Origin: Longimicrobium sp.
GTDB lineage: Bacteria; Gemmatimonadota; Gemmatimonadetes; Longimicrobiales; Longimicrobiaceae
Direction of reading: 5' to 3'
Assembly (NCBI GenBank): GCA_036389135.1
Contig: DASVQP010000077.1
Location: forward strand, 17,349 to 81,348
DNA: 64,000 bases
The notes below the pieces were generated by a model, which was not told the origin of the DNA, made no database searches, and saw only the letters and a program-made list of their open reading frames with translations. The position numbers and the translations under genes are program-made. Of the stretch, positions 51,886 through 60,378 are shown piece by piece; the stretch's first letter is position 1; every line of letters begins with the position of its first letter.

Positions 51886-53337
51886 ATGGACAGATCCGTC
51901 GAACTTCCCCTCTGGGCCGCCATCCTCCTGGGAGTCCTCGCCGCCTGGGCGGCGCTGGACAGGCTGATGGTGCCCAGCGTCCGCTGGCTGGTGCGGCAGC
52001 GGACGAACCGGGTGATCGAGGAGCTGAACACGCGGCTCCCGTTCGAGATCCCGCCCTTCAAGCTCACCAAGCGCCAGGTGCTGATCGACCGGCTGGTGTA
52101 CGACGCGCGCGTGGTGGAGGCGGCGGAGGCCCACGCCCGCGAGCACCGCATGCCGCGCGAGGTCGTGATGGCAAAGGTGGAGCGGTACGCGCGCGAGATC
52201 GTGCCGTCCTTCAACGCGTACCTGTACTTCCGCGTGGGGTACTGGATGGCGCGGCGCATCGCGCGCTTCCTCTACCGGGTGCGGCTGGGGTGGAGCGACG
52301 AGGAGGGGCTGGCCGGCATCCCCCGCGGCAGCACGGTGGTGTTCGTGATGAACCACCGCAGCAACATGGACTACGTGCTCGTCGGCTACCTCGCCTCCGA
52401 CCGGGCGGCGCTGTCGTACGCGGTGGGGGAGTGGGCGCGCATCTGGCCGCTCCACATGCTGATCCGCTCCATGGGCGCCTACTTCGTGCGCCGCGGCTCG
52501 GGGAACGCGCTGTACCGGCGCGTGCTGGAGCGGTACGTCTTCATGGCGACGCAGGCCGGCGTCACCCAGGCCGTGTACCCGGAGGGCGGCCTGAGCCGTG
52601 ACGGCGCCCTGCGCCCGCCCAAGCTGGGGCTGCTGGACTACATCCTGCGCGCCTTCGATCCGCACGGCGAGCGCGACCTGGTGTTCGTGCCGGTGGGCCT
52701 CAACTACGACCGCGTGCTGGAGGACCGCACCCTCCTCGCCGACACGCTCCCCGAGCGGCCGCGGGCGGGGCGCTGGGACGCGGCGCGCAACTCGCTGGCC
52801 TTCGTGTGGCGCAACCTGTGGCTGATGGCCCGCAACCGCTGGCACCGCTTCGGCTACGCCTGCGCCTGCTTCGGCACGCCCGTCTCCATGCGGGCGCACT
52901 GCGCGGCGCGCGGCATCGACCCGCGCGCCCTGCACGGCGACGAGAGGCACGCCGTGGTAGAGGAGCTCGGCGCCGAGCTGATGCGCGCAGTCGGCGCCGC
53001 CATCCCCGTGCTCCCCGTATCGATGGCGGCCACCGTCTTCCTGCGCAACGTGGGGCCGCTGAGCGAGCTGGAGCTCAAGGCCGGCGTGCACGCGCTGGCG
53101 CAGAGCGCGGAGGCGGCGGGTGCGCGCGTCTACGTCCCGCGCCGCGACCTGGACTACGCCGTCACCGTGGGGCTGCGCATGCTCACCCTTCGCCACCTGG
53201 TGACCGAGGACGCGGACGGCCTGTTCCGCCCCGCGCCCGGCGAGGAGGCGGTGCTGCGCTACTATGCCAACTCCATCGCCCACCTCCTCCCGCCCGACGT
53301 GCCGGCTCCCGCGACGGCGGTCGCGGTGGGGGCCTGA
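51886..53337 (+). CDS. PlsB-like glycerol-3-phosphate acyltransferase
   Basis: A 483-residue protein. One N-terminal membrane helix (about 7-25). NHRSNMDYVLVGYLASD is motif I (HxxxxD), MGAYFVRRGS motif II, and YPEGGLSRDGALRPPKLGLL motif III with a PPKLG pattern of the PlsB family. It transfers fatty-acyl groups to glycerol-3-phosphate at the membrane, starting phospholipid synthesis. Much shorter than the E. coli enzyme (807 residues) but with all acyltransferase motifs. Possibly linked by context to the adjacent lipid-related patatin and methyltransferase genes. Confidence 0.83.
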   Translation: MDRSVELPLWAAILLGVLAAWAALDRLMVPSVRWLVRQRTNRVIEELNTRLPFEIPPFKLTKRQVLIDRLVYDARVVEAAEAHAREHRMPREVVMAKVERYAREIVPSFNAYLYFRVGYWMARRIARFLYRVRLGWSDEEGLAGIPRGSTVVFVMNHRSNMDYVLVGYLASDRAALSYAVGEWARIWPLHMLIRSMGAYFVRRGSGNALYRRVLERYVFMATQAGVTQAVYPEGGLSRDGALRPPKLGLLDYILRAFDPHGERDLVFVPVGLNYDRVLEDRTLLADTLPERPRAGRWDAARNSLAFVWRNLWLMARNRWHRFGYACACFGTPVSMRAHCAARGIDPRALHGDERHAVVEELGAELMRAVGAAIPVLPVSMAATVFLRNVGPLSELELKAGVHALAQSAEAAGARVYVPRRDLDYAVTVGLRMLTLRHLVTEDADGLFRPAPGEEAVLRYYANSIAHLLPPDVPAPATAVAVGA

Positions 53338-53492
53338 ACGTCACGGGGGCCGGAGGTTGGAGGCGCGCGAGAGAACCGGGTGTAGGGGGAGTTCTCCGTG
53401 ACGTGGAAAGGAGTGCGCATTTTTCTTCAAGACCGGTGGAAGGAGGAGTGACAAATTGCACGCCGGTTCTTGCGCGCCCCCTCCTTCCGCCA

Positions 53493-53891
53493 ATGCCGAT
53501 GACCGACGCCGCCCCCCGCACCGCCCTGCCCTCCTCGGATGGCGACGGCCGCGCCGCGCCTTACGTGTCGCGTGCCCGCGCTTACCTGGATCAGCACTGG
53601 ATCCGCAACGTTCCGCTGGACGAGCTCGCCGGCGTCGCCGGGGTGAGCAAGTTCCACCTCGCGCGCCGCTTCACCGAGGCCGTGGGGATTCCGCCGCACA
53701 CGTACCAGAACCGGGTGCGCGTCGACCGCGCCATGGAGATGCTGCGCGACGGGACCTCGGTTCAGGACGCCGCCGTGCGCACCGGCTTTTCGGACGCCAG
53801 CCACCTATGCCGCCACTTCAAGCGTTTCACCGGCACCACACCGGGACGCTACGCGCGCGAACGGCCGGGGCTGCTGGCGGCCGCGGTGTGA
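53493..53891 (+). CDS. AraC-family DNA-binding protein, DNA-binding domain only
   Basis: A 132-residue protein. Two helix-turn-helix motifs: PLDELAGVAGVSKFHLARRF and VQDAAVRTGFSDASHLCRHF, the second ending FTGTTPGRYAR, as in AraC/XylS regulators. No ligand-binding domain, so it may be controlled by a partner or by abundance. It lies 155 nt downstream of the acyltransferase, partly in another reading frame of the 3' region. Confidence 0.78.
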   Translation: MPMTDAAPRTALPSSDGDGRAAPYVSRARAYLDQHWIRNVPLDELAGVAGVSKFHLARRFTEAVGIPPHTYQNRVRVDRAMEMLRDGTSVQDAAVRTGFSDASHLCRHFKRFTGTTPGRYARERPGLLAAAV

Positions 53892-54082
53892 GCAGGGGCA
53901 CCGCCGGCACCCGCTGAGAGGGTAGCAGCGGCGAAGCGCCTGCGTATAATGATCTTGCTCCGTTCTGAGAAGGGCGAGATGCAGCGCCAGGACGGGTGCG
54001 GGAGGGGTGCGGCCACCGGCCATGACGCTCTCGCGCCTTTGTGCATCCAGCACCCGGAGTAAACGTCAGTTTCACGCCATAC

Positions 54083-54097
54083 AATTGGCCGCCAATT
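54083..54097. promoter_or_regulatory. Perfect inverted repeat, candidate operator
   Basis: AATTGGC and GCCAATT are separated by one nucleotide, 66 nt before the second AraC gene. It is AT-rich for this GC-rich region. Confidence 0.4.
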
Positions 54098-54163
54098 TGC
54101 GGGCCGCTCGGGTATGGGGGCGCTCCATAGGCGTCGGAACGGTCTACTCTGCAGAGGTGCGCG

Positions 54164-55045
54164 GTGGCGAGCAAGGTGCTGGAAGAACAGGTGCGGGTGT
54201 GGCGCCCCGCGGTTCTCCCGGGAGTGGAAGTCATGCGCGTGGACGGCAGCCATCGTCTGTGGCGCTGGTACCACGAAGTGTATGCCCTGACTACCGTTTA
54301 CCGCGGAACGGGTGAGTACCGCTACCGGCAGGAGACGCACCCCGTGCGCCCCGGCGACACGCTGATGATGGAGCCTGGCGAGGTCCACGCCGATCGCCGG
54401 GTGGACGGGCCGGCCTCCTTCCGCGTGCTGTTCGTGGCCCCTGAGGTGCTCGCGCGCTACCGCGGCGGGAGCGCGGAACCGGTGCATCTGCGCCCCGCCT
54501 GTACCTCCGATGCCACACTTTTCCGCGCCATTACCGCCCTCCACGCGGCGCTGGACCGCGATGCGTCGGCGCTGGAGGCGCAGTGCCGGCTGGCGCTGGT
54601 GCTGGACGAGGTGCTGCGCCGCTTCGTGGAGCCCGCCCCCCGTGCCGTCCCCGCCGAACCCAGCTCCGCCGCCCTCCTCCGCGCGCGCGACCTGCTGCAC
54701 GAATCGCCCGGGCGCGCGGTGTCGCTGGACGACCTGGCGGCGGCGGCGGGGCTGAGCAAGTTCCACCTGCTGCGCGCCTTCGCCAAGCGCTTCGGTGTAC
54801 CGCCGCACACCTACCACACGCAGTTGCGCATCGCCACGGCGCGCTCCCTTCTGGCCAACGGCGTCTCCATCAGCCGCGCCGCACTGGAAGCCGGCTTCGC
54901 GGACCAGAGCCACCTGACGCGCTACTTCGCCCGCAACGTGGGCGTGACGCCCGGCGCGTACGTGCGCAACACCCGCGGCGCGCCCGAGTGGACCGACTCC
55001 GGCGACGCCTGGTCCGAGCACGACACCGAGCTCGCGACCGTCTGA
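54164..55045 (+). CDS. AraC-family regulator with N-terminal cupin
   Basis: A 293-residue protein from GTG 54164. The N-terminal cupin (about 15-110) contains YRGTGEYRYRQETHPVRPGD, then TLMMEPGEVHADRR. The C-terminal AraC domain (about 190-275) has LDDLAAAAGLSKFHLLRAFA and ISRAALEAGFADQSHLTRYF, ending VGVTPGAYVR. The DNA-binding part is similar to the adjacent small AraC protein (VSKFHLARRF vs LSKFHLLRAF), suggesting duplication. It probably senses a small metabolite through the cupin. Followed by a strong terminator. Confidence 0.83.
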   Translation: MASKVLEEQVRVWRPAVLPGVEVMRVDGSHRLWRWYHEVYALTTVYRGTGEYRYRQETHPVRPGDTLMMEPGEVHADRRVDGPASFRVLFVAPEVLARYRGGSAEPVHLRPACTSDATLFRAITALHAALDRDASALEAQCRLALVLDEVLRRFVEPAPRAVPAEPSSAALLRARDLLHESPGRAVSLDDLAAAAGLSKFHLLRAFAKRFGVPPHTYHTQLRIATARSLLANGVSISRAALEAGFADQSHLTRYFARNVGVTPGAYVRNTRGAPEWTDSGDAWSEHDTELATV

Positions 55046-55068
55046 CCTGAACCGCAGTCCCAATACAA

Positions 55069-55105
55069 CGGAGGCCCGGGGGAGAACATCTCCCCGGGCC
55101 TCCGC
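55069..55105 (+). terminator. Terminator after the AraC gene
   Basis: CGGAGGCCCGGGGGAG and CTCCCCGGGCCTCCG pair around AACAT, about 25 nt past the stop. Confidence 0.75.
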
Positions 55106-55112
55106 TTCGTTT

Positions 55113-55272
55113 GCCTCACGCGTAGACGCGTAGAAAGGCAACTGCTTGGCTCACACAGAGCCACAGAGAGAAAAGCAAAAAGAGTTTTCTCCGTGGCTTG
55201 CGGTTCCCTCTGTGGCCTCTGCGTGAGGCTTTTTTCTGTTGTTCCTCCCGCGTCTCCGCGTCTCCACGTGAG
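55113..55272. repeat. Nested CACACAGAG-type palindromic repeats
   Basis: An inner full copy (about 55149-55230, GCTCACACAGAGCCACAGAG and CCCTCTGTGGCCTCTGCGTG) sits inside an outer pair: CCTCACGCGTAGACGCGTAG on the left and CGTCTCCGCGTCTCCACGTG on the right. It may represent one copy inserted into another. Confidence 0.75.
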
Positions 55273-55453
55273 CCCTGCTGCTCCTATTTTCGGCCGGAGA
55301 GATCCACTCGCGGACGGGCGGCGTAACTATCTGGAAGGGAATGATGCACGGCGCTCAACCCGGCCGTCGCTCTCCCGTCTGGAAGGCAACGCAGGACCCG
55401 GCACCGGAGCGCTTGGCTCCGCCGGAATCAACAACCAGCAGGGAGGGACCCCC

Positions 55454-56233
55454 ATGAGGATGTCGTTCTCGGCCCGACGCGGAGCCGCGGCGGTGCTGCT
55501 CGCAGCAGCGTCCGTGGCCACGGTGGCCGGAGTAAGGCAGGTGGTGGGATCAGACCACCAGGACACACCCGAAGTTGAGCTCAGCCCGCGGCTGGACATC
55601 AACGACGTGTACGTGTTCCCCGGCAGCACCACGGACCGCGTGGCCCTGGTGATGACCACGCAGTCGCCCATCACGCCGGCCAACACGGCCGCCGCGCGCT
55701 TCGACCCGAACGCGCTGTACCAGATCAAGATCGACAACACCGGCGACGCCATCGAGGACCTGGTCATCCAGTTCCAGTTCGACGACGCGGCCACCGGCGG
55801 CGGGCAGCAGGTGGGGATGTTCGGGCCCATCGTTCCGACGACGCGCGGGATGCTGAACCGGGTTGCCAAGAGCACGCCCGACCTCGTGGGCGCCATGGGC
55901 GGCACCCTCACCACCGGCACGGGAACGGCGCAGGTACAGCTCTTCACGGGGCCGCGCGACGATCCGTTCTACATCGACCTCGAGCAGTTCTTTCGCATCC
56001 TTCCGGACCGCCGCCCGTCGCGCGGGCCGGCGTCGATGATCACCAAGTCCGCCAACGCATTCCGTCCGGCCAGCGTGTCCAACCCGGGCCCGTTCGACGC
56101 GACCCGCGGCCCCGCGGTGGACTTCCTGGCGCCCTTCAACTCGATGGCCATCGTGGTGGAGCTGCCGGAGTCGGCGCTGCGCAGCGCCACGGGTGGCAAC
56201 AACATCGGCGTGTGGGCGACCGTCAGCCGCTGA
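55454..56233 (+). CDS. N-terminal half of a split DUF4331 protein
   Basis: A 259-residue exported protein. A signal peptide or anchor around 8-27 (GAAAVLLAAASVATVAG). GSDHQDTPEVELSPRLDIND begins the DUF4331 N-terminal domain; SITPANTAAARFDPNALYQI-like and LFTGPRDDPFYIDLEQFFRI are its conserved segments. The chain ends around the middle of the usual DUF4331 protein (about 450-500 residues), and the rest is in the next gene. GGGAGGGA lies upstream of ATG 55454. First gene of the eight-gene cluster; role unknown, perhaps envelope metal or stress related. Confidence 0.75.
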   Translation: MRMSFSARRGAAAVLLAAASVATVAGVRQVVGSDHQDTPEVELSPRLDINDVYVFPGSTTDRVALVMTTQSPITPANTAAARFDPNALYQIKIDNTGDAIEDLVIQFQFDDAATGGGQQVGMFGPIVPTTRGMLNRVAKSTPDLVGAMGGTLTTGTGTAQVQLFTGPRDDPFYIDLEQFFRILPDRRPSRGPASMITKSANAFRPASVSNPGPFDATRGPAVDFLAPFNSMAIVVELPESALRSATGGNNIGVWATVSR

Positions 56234-56266
56234 TCCTACGACGAAACGGATAAAGGAGATCGAGAG

Positions 56267-56887
56267 ATGAAGATGCGCTTCGCAGCCATTGCCGTGCTCG
56301 CCGTAGCCGCCCTCGTGGGGGCATGCGACGACGAAGACACGCGCACCATTACCGACGTGGTCACCGTGACCGTCCGCGACACGATCCGGATCGGCAACAC
56401 CACCACGACGTTCGACCAGATCGAGTACCTCGCCAACCCGCTGGTGAGCGAGGTGTTCGTGGAGAAGCGGGAGCACCCGCACTACAACAACATCATACCG
56501 TCCGAGAGCCGCGCGGAGTTCCGCGACGACCTGGTGTCATTCATGACGACGGTGGCCGGGCGCGACGCCGCCTACGCCGGCGCCGTGGCCGACGCACTCC
56601 TCCCGGACATGCTGGTGGTGCGGATGGACCGCGCGGCCGGCGTGACCTCCGCCAACGTGGCGACCTCCGCCACGGTGGGGTGGCTGACCCACGCGCTGGA
56701 CCCCGCCAACGGCTACGGCGGCCGCAAGCTGGACGGCGACGACGCGGTGGACAAGGGGCTGAGCGTGATCTTTGGCAACGCCCTGGGCAACAACGCCAAC
56801 AACAGCCCGGGGCTGGTGACGGACAACGTGCCGGACACGAAGGCGGACCTTACGACCTTCCCGTACGTCGCCGCGCCCAACCCCTGA
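56267..56887 (+). CDS. C-terminal half of a split DUF4331 protein, lipoprotein
   Basis: A 206-residue protein with its own lipoprotein signal (MKMRFAAIAV...LVGAC, Cys20). FDQIEYLANPLVSEVFVEKR and HYNNIIPSE match the second half of DUF4331, and the tail TDNVPDTKADLTTFPYVAAP is the usual DUF4331 ending. The two halves are separated by 33 nt. The two polypeptides may assemble in the periplasm. Confidence 0.75.
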   Translation: MKMRFAAIAVLAVAALVGACDDEDTRTITDVVTVTVRDTIRIGNTTTTFDQIEYLANPLVSEVFVEKREHPHYNNIIPSESRAEFRDDLVSFMTTVAGRDAAYAGAVADALLPDMLVVRMDRAAGVTSANVATSATVGWLTHALDPANGYGGRKLDGDDAVDKGLSVIFGNALGNNANNSPGLVTDNVPDTKADLTTFPYVAAPNP

Positions 56888-57026
56888 TGGAAGGCGCGCC
56901 GGGTCGCCGTCTAGAAGGCCGACGCGACCCCCGTGCTCCATCAACGCGCCTCGGCACGGGCACGGATGACGGCGGCGGCTCCGGCGCGCCCACCACGATC
57001 AAACACGGCAAGAGAGGAGTGAATAG

Positions 57027-58310
57027 ATGAAGCTTACATGGAGGTCCGCCGCGATGGCGGCGCTGCTTGCGGCCCCCGCGGGGCAGGCAGGGGCGCAGGA
57101 GACGATGATGGGAACGCCGCGGGCCAGCCGCTTCGACGTGGGCGTGTACGCGGGTGGCTCGGCGACGAGCCGGTGGTACGAGAGCAGGACGATCACGCTG
57201 ACCGGTACGGATACGCCTACGGAGAACGACGACCGCCAGGCGTTCAAGCCCGGGTACGCGCCCGCGTTCGGCGCGCACGCCACCTTCTGGGCGACGCCGA
57301 TGTTCGGCCTCCGCCTGCACGGCGCCTACGTGCCGATGCGGGTGCCGTCGTTGAGCGAAGGGTTCTTCGACCTCTTCAACGAAGCTGGCAACCGGCAGGC
57401 GTACGCGCTCAACAGCTACTTCTACGATCTGAACCTGGCGGCGCGCCCGTTCATCCGCAGCGGCAACTGGTACCGCTCCGTCTACCTGTTCGCGGGCGGC
57501 GGCGGGCTGACGGTGGATCTGGCCGGCGAGGACCGTCCCGGGTGTGAGCCGGGGACGCTGCTGCAGGCGGCCTGCCTCAGCTACGAGCCGGACCACGCCA
57601 CCGTGGGCCAGGGCACCGCGGGCGCGGGGATCGACCTCCTGCGCTTCACGGAGATGCTGGGCGTTTTCGGCGAGATCGCGGCGCACGTCTACGACTCGCC
57701 GGTGCACGTGGGTGACGGCTTCATCGGCCCCATCCGCCAGCCGACGGGGAGCACGGTGCGCATCGCGGACGACCGCACCGCCGTCACGACGCGTGTGGTG
57801 ATCGGCCTGAAGGCGATGTTCGGCAACCTCATCGAGGCTCCGATGATGGCGCCGCCCCCGCCCCCGCCGATGCCGATGCCCGAAGCGCCGGTGGTGCAGC
57901 CGCTGCCGCCGCCGCCCGTCGTCGAGATGCAGACGATCCAGGTGTGCGTGGTGCAGGACGGCAGCCTGACCAACGTGTCGGCGATGTACAACCCGACGGC
58001 CGGCGACACCACGGTCAACGGCCAGCCGTTCGCGACGGCCCACCCGATGGGTGCGCAGTACGCGGGCAACGCCACGTGGTTCATCAACAGCGAGCCCGTG
58101 ATGTTCCAGGGCCGCCGCTTCGCCAAGTACGGCCTGCCGCGCGTGCTCGGCGTCAACGAGGTCACTCGTGTGGGCGACCACATGGGCGTGCCGGTGTTCG
58201 CGGAGATGGGCCAGACGCGTCCGGACGTGATCTACGTCCCGGTCCGTCCTGGCTGCGAGTTCCAGCCGTACCAGGTGGAGAGCAAGACGGGGAGCGTCCG
58301 CGGCGAGTAG
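57027..58310 (+). CDS. Outer-membrane beta-barrel protein with C-terminal Cys-pair module (2)
   Basis: A 427-residue protein. Signal peptide about 1-23. Residues 35-270 have barrel-like strands (RFDVGVYAGGSATSRWYESR, YAPAFGAHATFWATPMFGLR, YLFAGGGGLTVDLAG). A Pro-rich linker (275-298) leads to the module at 304-427, IQVCVVQDGSLTNVSAMYNP to VPVRPGCEFQPYQ, shared with the gene at 16.4 kb. It may be an OmpA-like structural or sensing protein of the cluster. A 14-bp perfect hairpin follows. Confidence 0.75.
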   Translation: MKLTWRSAAMAALLAAPAGQAGAQETMMGTPRASRFDVGVYAGGSATSRWYESRTITLTGTDTPTENDDRQAFKPGYAPAFGAHATFWATPMFGLRLHGAYVPMRVPSLSEGFFDLFNEAGNRQAYALNSYFYDLNLAARPFIRSGNWYRSVYLFAGGGGLTVDLAGEDRPGCEPGTLLQAACLSYEPDHATVGQGTAGAGIDLLRFTEMLGVFGEIAAHVYDSPVHVGDGFIGPIRQPTGSTVRIADDRTAVTTRVVIGLKAMFGNLIEAPMMAPPPPPPMPMPEAPVVQPLPPPPVVEMQTIQVCVVQDGSLTNVSAMYNPTAGDTTVNGQPFATAHPMGAQYAGNATWFINSEPVMFQGRRFAKYGLPRVLGVNEVTRVGDHMGVPVFAEMGQTRPDVIYVPVRPGCEFQPYQVESKTGSVRGE

Positions 58311-58372
58311 CACCGCGGTGCTGGAGTGAGCCCGGGCGCGGCGAGGTGCCACGTCCGGGCACGATGGAGAAA

Positions 58373-58406
58373 GCGGTCCGCCCCACGATGCTGTGGGGCG
58401 GACCGC
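58373..58406 (+). terminator. Perfect 14-bp hairpin inside the cluster
   Basis: GCGGTCCGCCCCAC and GTGGGGCGGACCGC flank a GATGCT loop. No T-tract, so it may be an attenuator, mRNA-stability element or weak terminator between the OMP and TPR genes. Confidence 0.7.
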
Positions 58407-58460
58407 ATACCGAAACACGGCGGCGGGGTCCGTCGCGCCCCCCGCAAGGTGATGCACTCG

Positions 58461-59768
58461 ATGAAGACCAGGACCACAGCAGCCGCGATCCTTTTGGCCG
58501 GCGCCGCAGCCGGGGGACTCTTCGTCCTCCAGGGAACGCGCGAGGTCGAAGCCGCCCCACCCTCGGCCGAGTCGCTGGCCGTGGAAGGGGAGATCCGCGA
58601 AAAGGACATCGCCCTCTATGAGCTGCGGGCGAAGCAGGACCCGTTCAGCGCGCTCGACCGCGCCCGCCTCGCCTCGCTCTACCTGCAGCGCAGCCGCAGC
58701 ACGGGCGACTTCCAGGACGTCCTGCGCGCCGAGGCCGTGGCCCGCGAGTCGATCGCCCTGCGCGAGGGCCGCAACGCCTCCGCGCGCGTCGCCCTCGCCT
58801 CCAGCCTCCTGGCGCAGCACCGCTTCCAGGAAGCGCGCGCCATCGCCGCCGGGCTGGTGAGCGAGGAGCCGCTGCGCCCCTCGTACCGCGCCCTGCTCGG
58901 CGAGGTGCAGATGGAGCTGGGCGACTACGCCGCATCGGCCGCGAGCTTCGACACGCTCGCGATGACCCGCAAGACGCTGGCGGTGGCGCCCCGCGCGGCC
59001 CGCCTGGAGGAGATCCGCGGCCGCACGCACGAGGCGCGGAAGCTGCTGGCCCAGGCCGCGCACGACGCCCTCGCCCGCGGCGACCTGCCGCGCGAGCAGA
59101 TGGCGTGGTTCCAGATGCGCCGCGGCGACCTGGAGCTGCGCGCAGGCAAGCTGCGCCAGGCGGAGCGCGCCTATCGCGACGGCCTGGCGATCAACCCCGA
59201 AGACCACCGCATCCTCGCCGGCCTGGCGCGGGTGGAGGTGGCGCGCGGGCGCCATGAACGCGCGCTGGCGCTGCACGAGCGCTCCATTGCGCAGGTGCTC
59301 GATCCCGTGATCCTCGCCGAGATGAGCGAGATCGCGCTCGCCATGCGCGATTCGGTGCGCGCCCGCGAGTACGCGCGCGTCGCCGCCGTGGCCGCGAGCC
59401 AGGAGAGCGGCTCCATGCACCGCGCGTGGAGCCTCTTTCAGCTCGACCACGGCAGCGACCCCGCGCCCATCGCCGCCGAAGCAGCGGCCGATCTGCGCAC
59501 CCGCCGCGACGTGTACGGCTACGATCTGCTGGCGTGGGCGCTCCATCGCCAGGGCCGCCACGCGGAGGCACGCCGCGCCATGGCCGGCGCGCTGCGCATG
59601 GGCACGAGGGACGCGTCGCTCCTCTTCCACGCCGGGATGATCGAGCGCGCGCTGGGGAATGACGCCGCCGCGGCCCGGCACCTGGAGCAGGCGCTGGAGA
59701 TCCACCCCGGCTTCCATCCGCGCCACCCCGCGACGGCGCGCGCCGTCCTCGACTCCATCGGAGGGTAA
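58461..59768 (+). CDS. Exported TPR-repeat protein
   Basis: A 435-residue protein from ATG 58461 (AAGGTG is 9 nt upstream). An N-terminal hydrophobic signal or anchor (about 4-27), then tandem tetratricopeptide helices over 50-430, for example RDGLAINPEDHRILAGLARV and AARHLEQALEIHPGFHPRHP. TPR proteins scaffold envelope complexes. The gene is tightly followed (6 nt) by the HupE-like gene, so it probably supports the transporter or receptor in assembly. Confidence 0.75.
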   Translation: MKTRTTAAAILLAGAAAGGLFVLQGTREVEAAPPSAESLAVEGEIREKDIALYELRAKQDPFSALDRARLASLYLQRSRSTGDFQDVLRAEAVARESIALREGRNASARVALASSLLAQHRFQEARAIAAGLVSEEPLRPSYRALLGEVQMELGDYAASAASFDTLAMTRKTLAVAPRAARLEEIRGRTHEARKLLAQAAHDALARGDLPREQMAWFQMRRGDLELRAGKLRQAERAYRDGLAINPEDHRILAGLARVEVARGRHERALALHERSIAQVLDPVILAEMSEIALAMRDSVRAREYARVAAVAASQESGSMHRAWSLFQLDHGSDPAPIAAEAAADLRTRRDVYGYDLLAWALHRQGRHAEARRAMAGALRMGTRDASLLFHAGMIERALGNDAAAARHLEQALEIHPGFHPRHPATARAVLDSIGG

Positions 59769-59774
59769 CGGGCG

Positions 59775-60377
59775 ATGTCCGAGCTCCTGGTCTTCTTTCG
59801 CCTGGGCTTCCGCCACATCACCGATCTGGCGGCGATGGACCACATCCTCTTCCTGCTCGTTTTGGCCGCCGTGTACCACCGGCGCGACTGGCGGCAGCTG
59901 CTGTGGGTGATCTCCGCCTTCACCGTGGGCCACTCGATCACGCTGGCGCTCGCCGTCACGGGCGCGCTGAACCTCCCCACCGACCTGATCGAGTTCCTGA
60001 TCCCGGTGACCATCGTCGCCACGGCGATCGAGAACATCGTGGTGGCCAACCGGGAGCGCGCGCCCTGGGCCAACCGCTACCGCCCGGTCTTCGCCGGCGT
60101 GTTCGGACTGGTGCACGGCGCGGGGTTCGCCAACTACCTGCGCGAGCTCTTCGTGGACCGCATCGCCGTGCCGCTCCTCGGCTTCAACCTGGGGATCGAG
60201 GCGGGGCAGATCGTGGTGCTCGCGATCGCCGCGGCCGGCTTCACGCTGCTGGACCGCGGATTCGCGCTGGCGCGGCAGCCGGGCACGTTCTCGCCGCAGC
60301 GGATGCGGGTGGTGCTGGTCTCGGGCGTGGTGGCGGTGTTCGCGACGGTGTGGGCATTCGAGCGGAGCCCCTGGTAA
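59775..60377 (+). CDS. HupE/UreJ-like integral membrane protein
   Basis: A 200-residue protein with six or seven hydrophobic helices. An N-terminal GFRHITDLAAMDHILFLLVL (with D/H pairs) and SAFTVGHSITLALAV and LVHGAGFANYLRELFV are the signature histidine/aspartate segments of the HupE/UreJ_2 family, some of which transport nickel or cobalt. The GHS and VHGAGF histidines sit in helices. No signal peptide. It lies between the TPR and DUF6702 genes with gaps of 6 and 1 nt. The metal is inferred, not shown. Confidence 0.8.
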   Translation: MSELLVFFRLGFRHITDLAAMDHILFLLVLAAVYHRRDWRQLLWVISAFTVGHSITLALAVTGALNLPTDLIEFLIPVTIVATAIENIVVANRERAPWANRYRPVFAGVFGLVHGAGFANYLRELFVDRIAVPLLGFNLGIEAGQIVVLAIAAAGFTLLDRGFALARQPGTFSPQRMRVVLVSGVVAVFATVWAFERSPW

Positions 60378-60378
60378 G

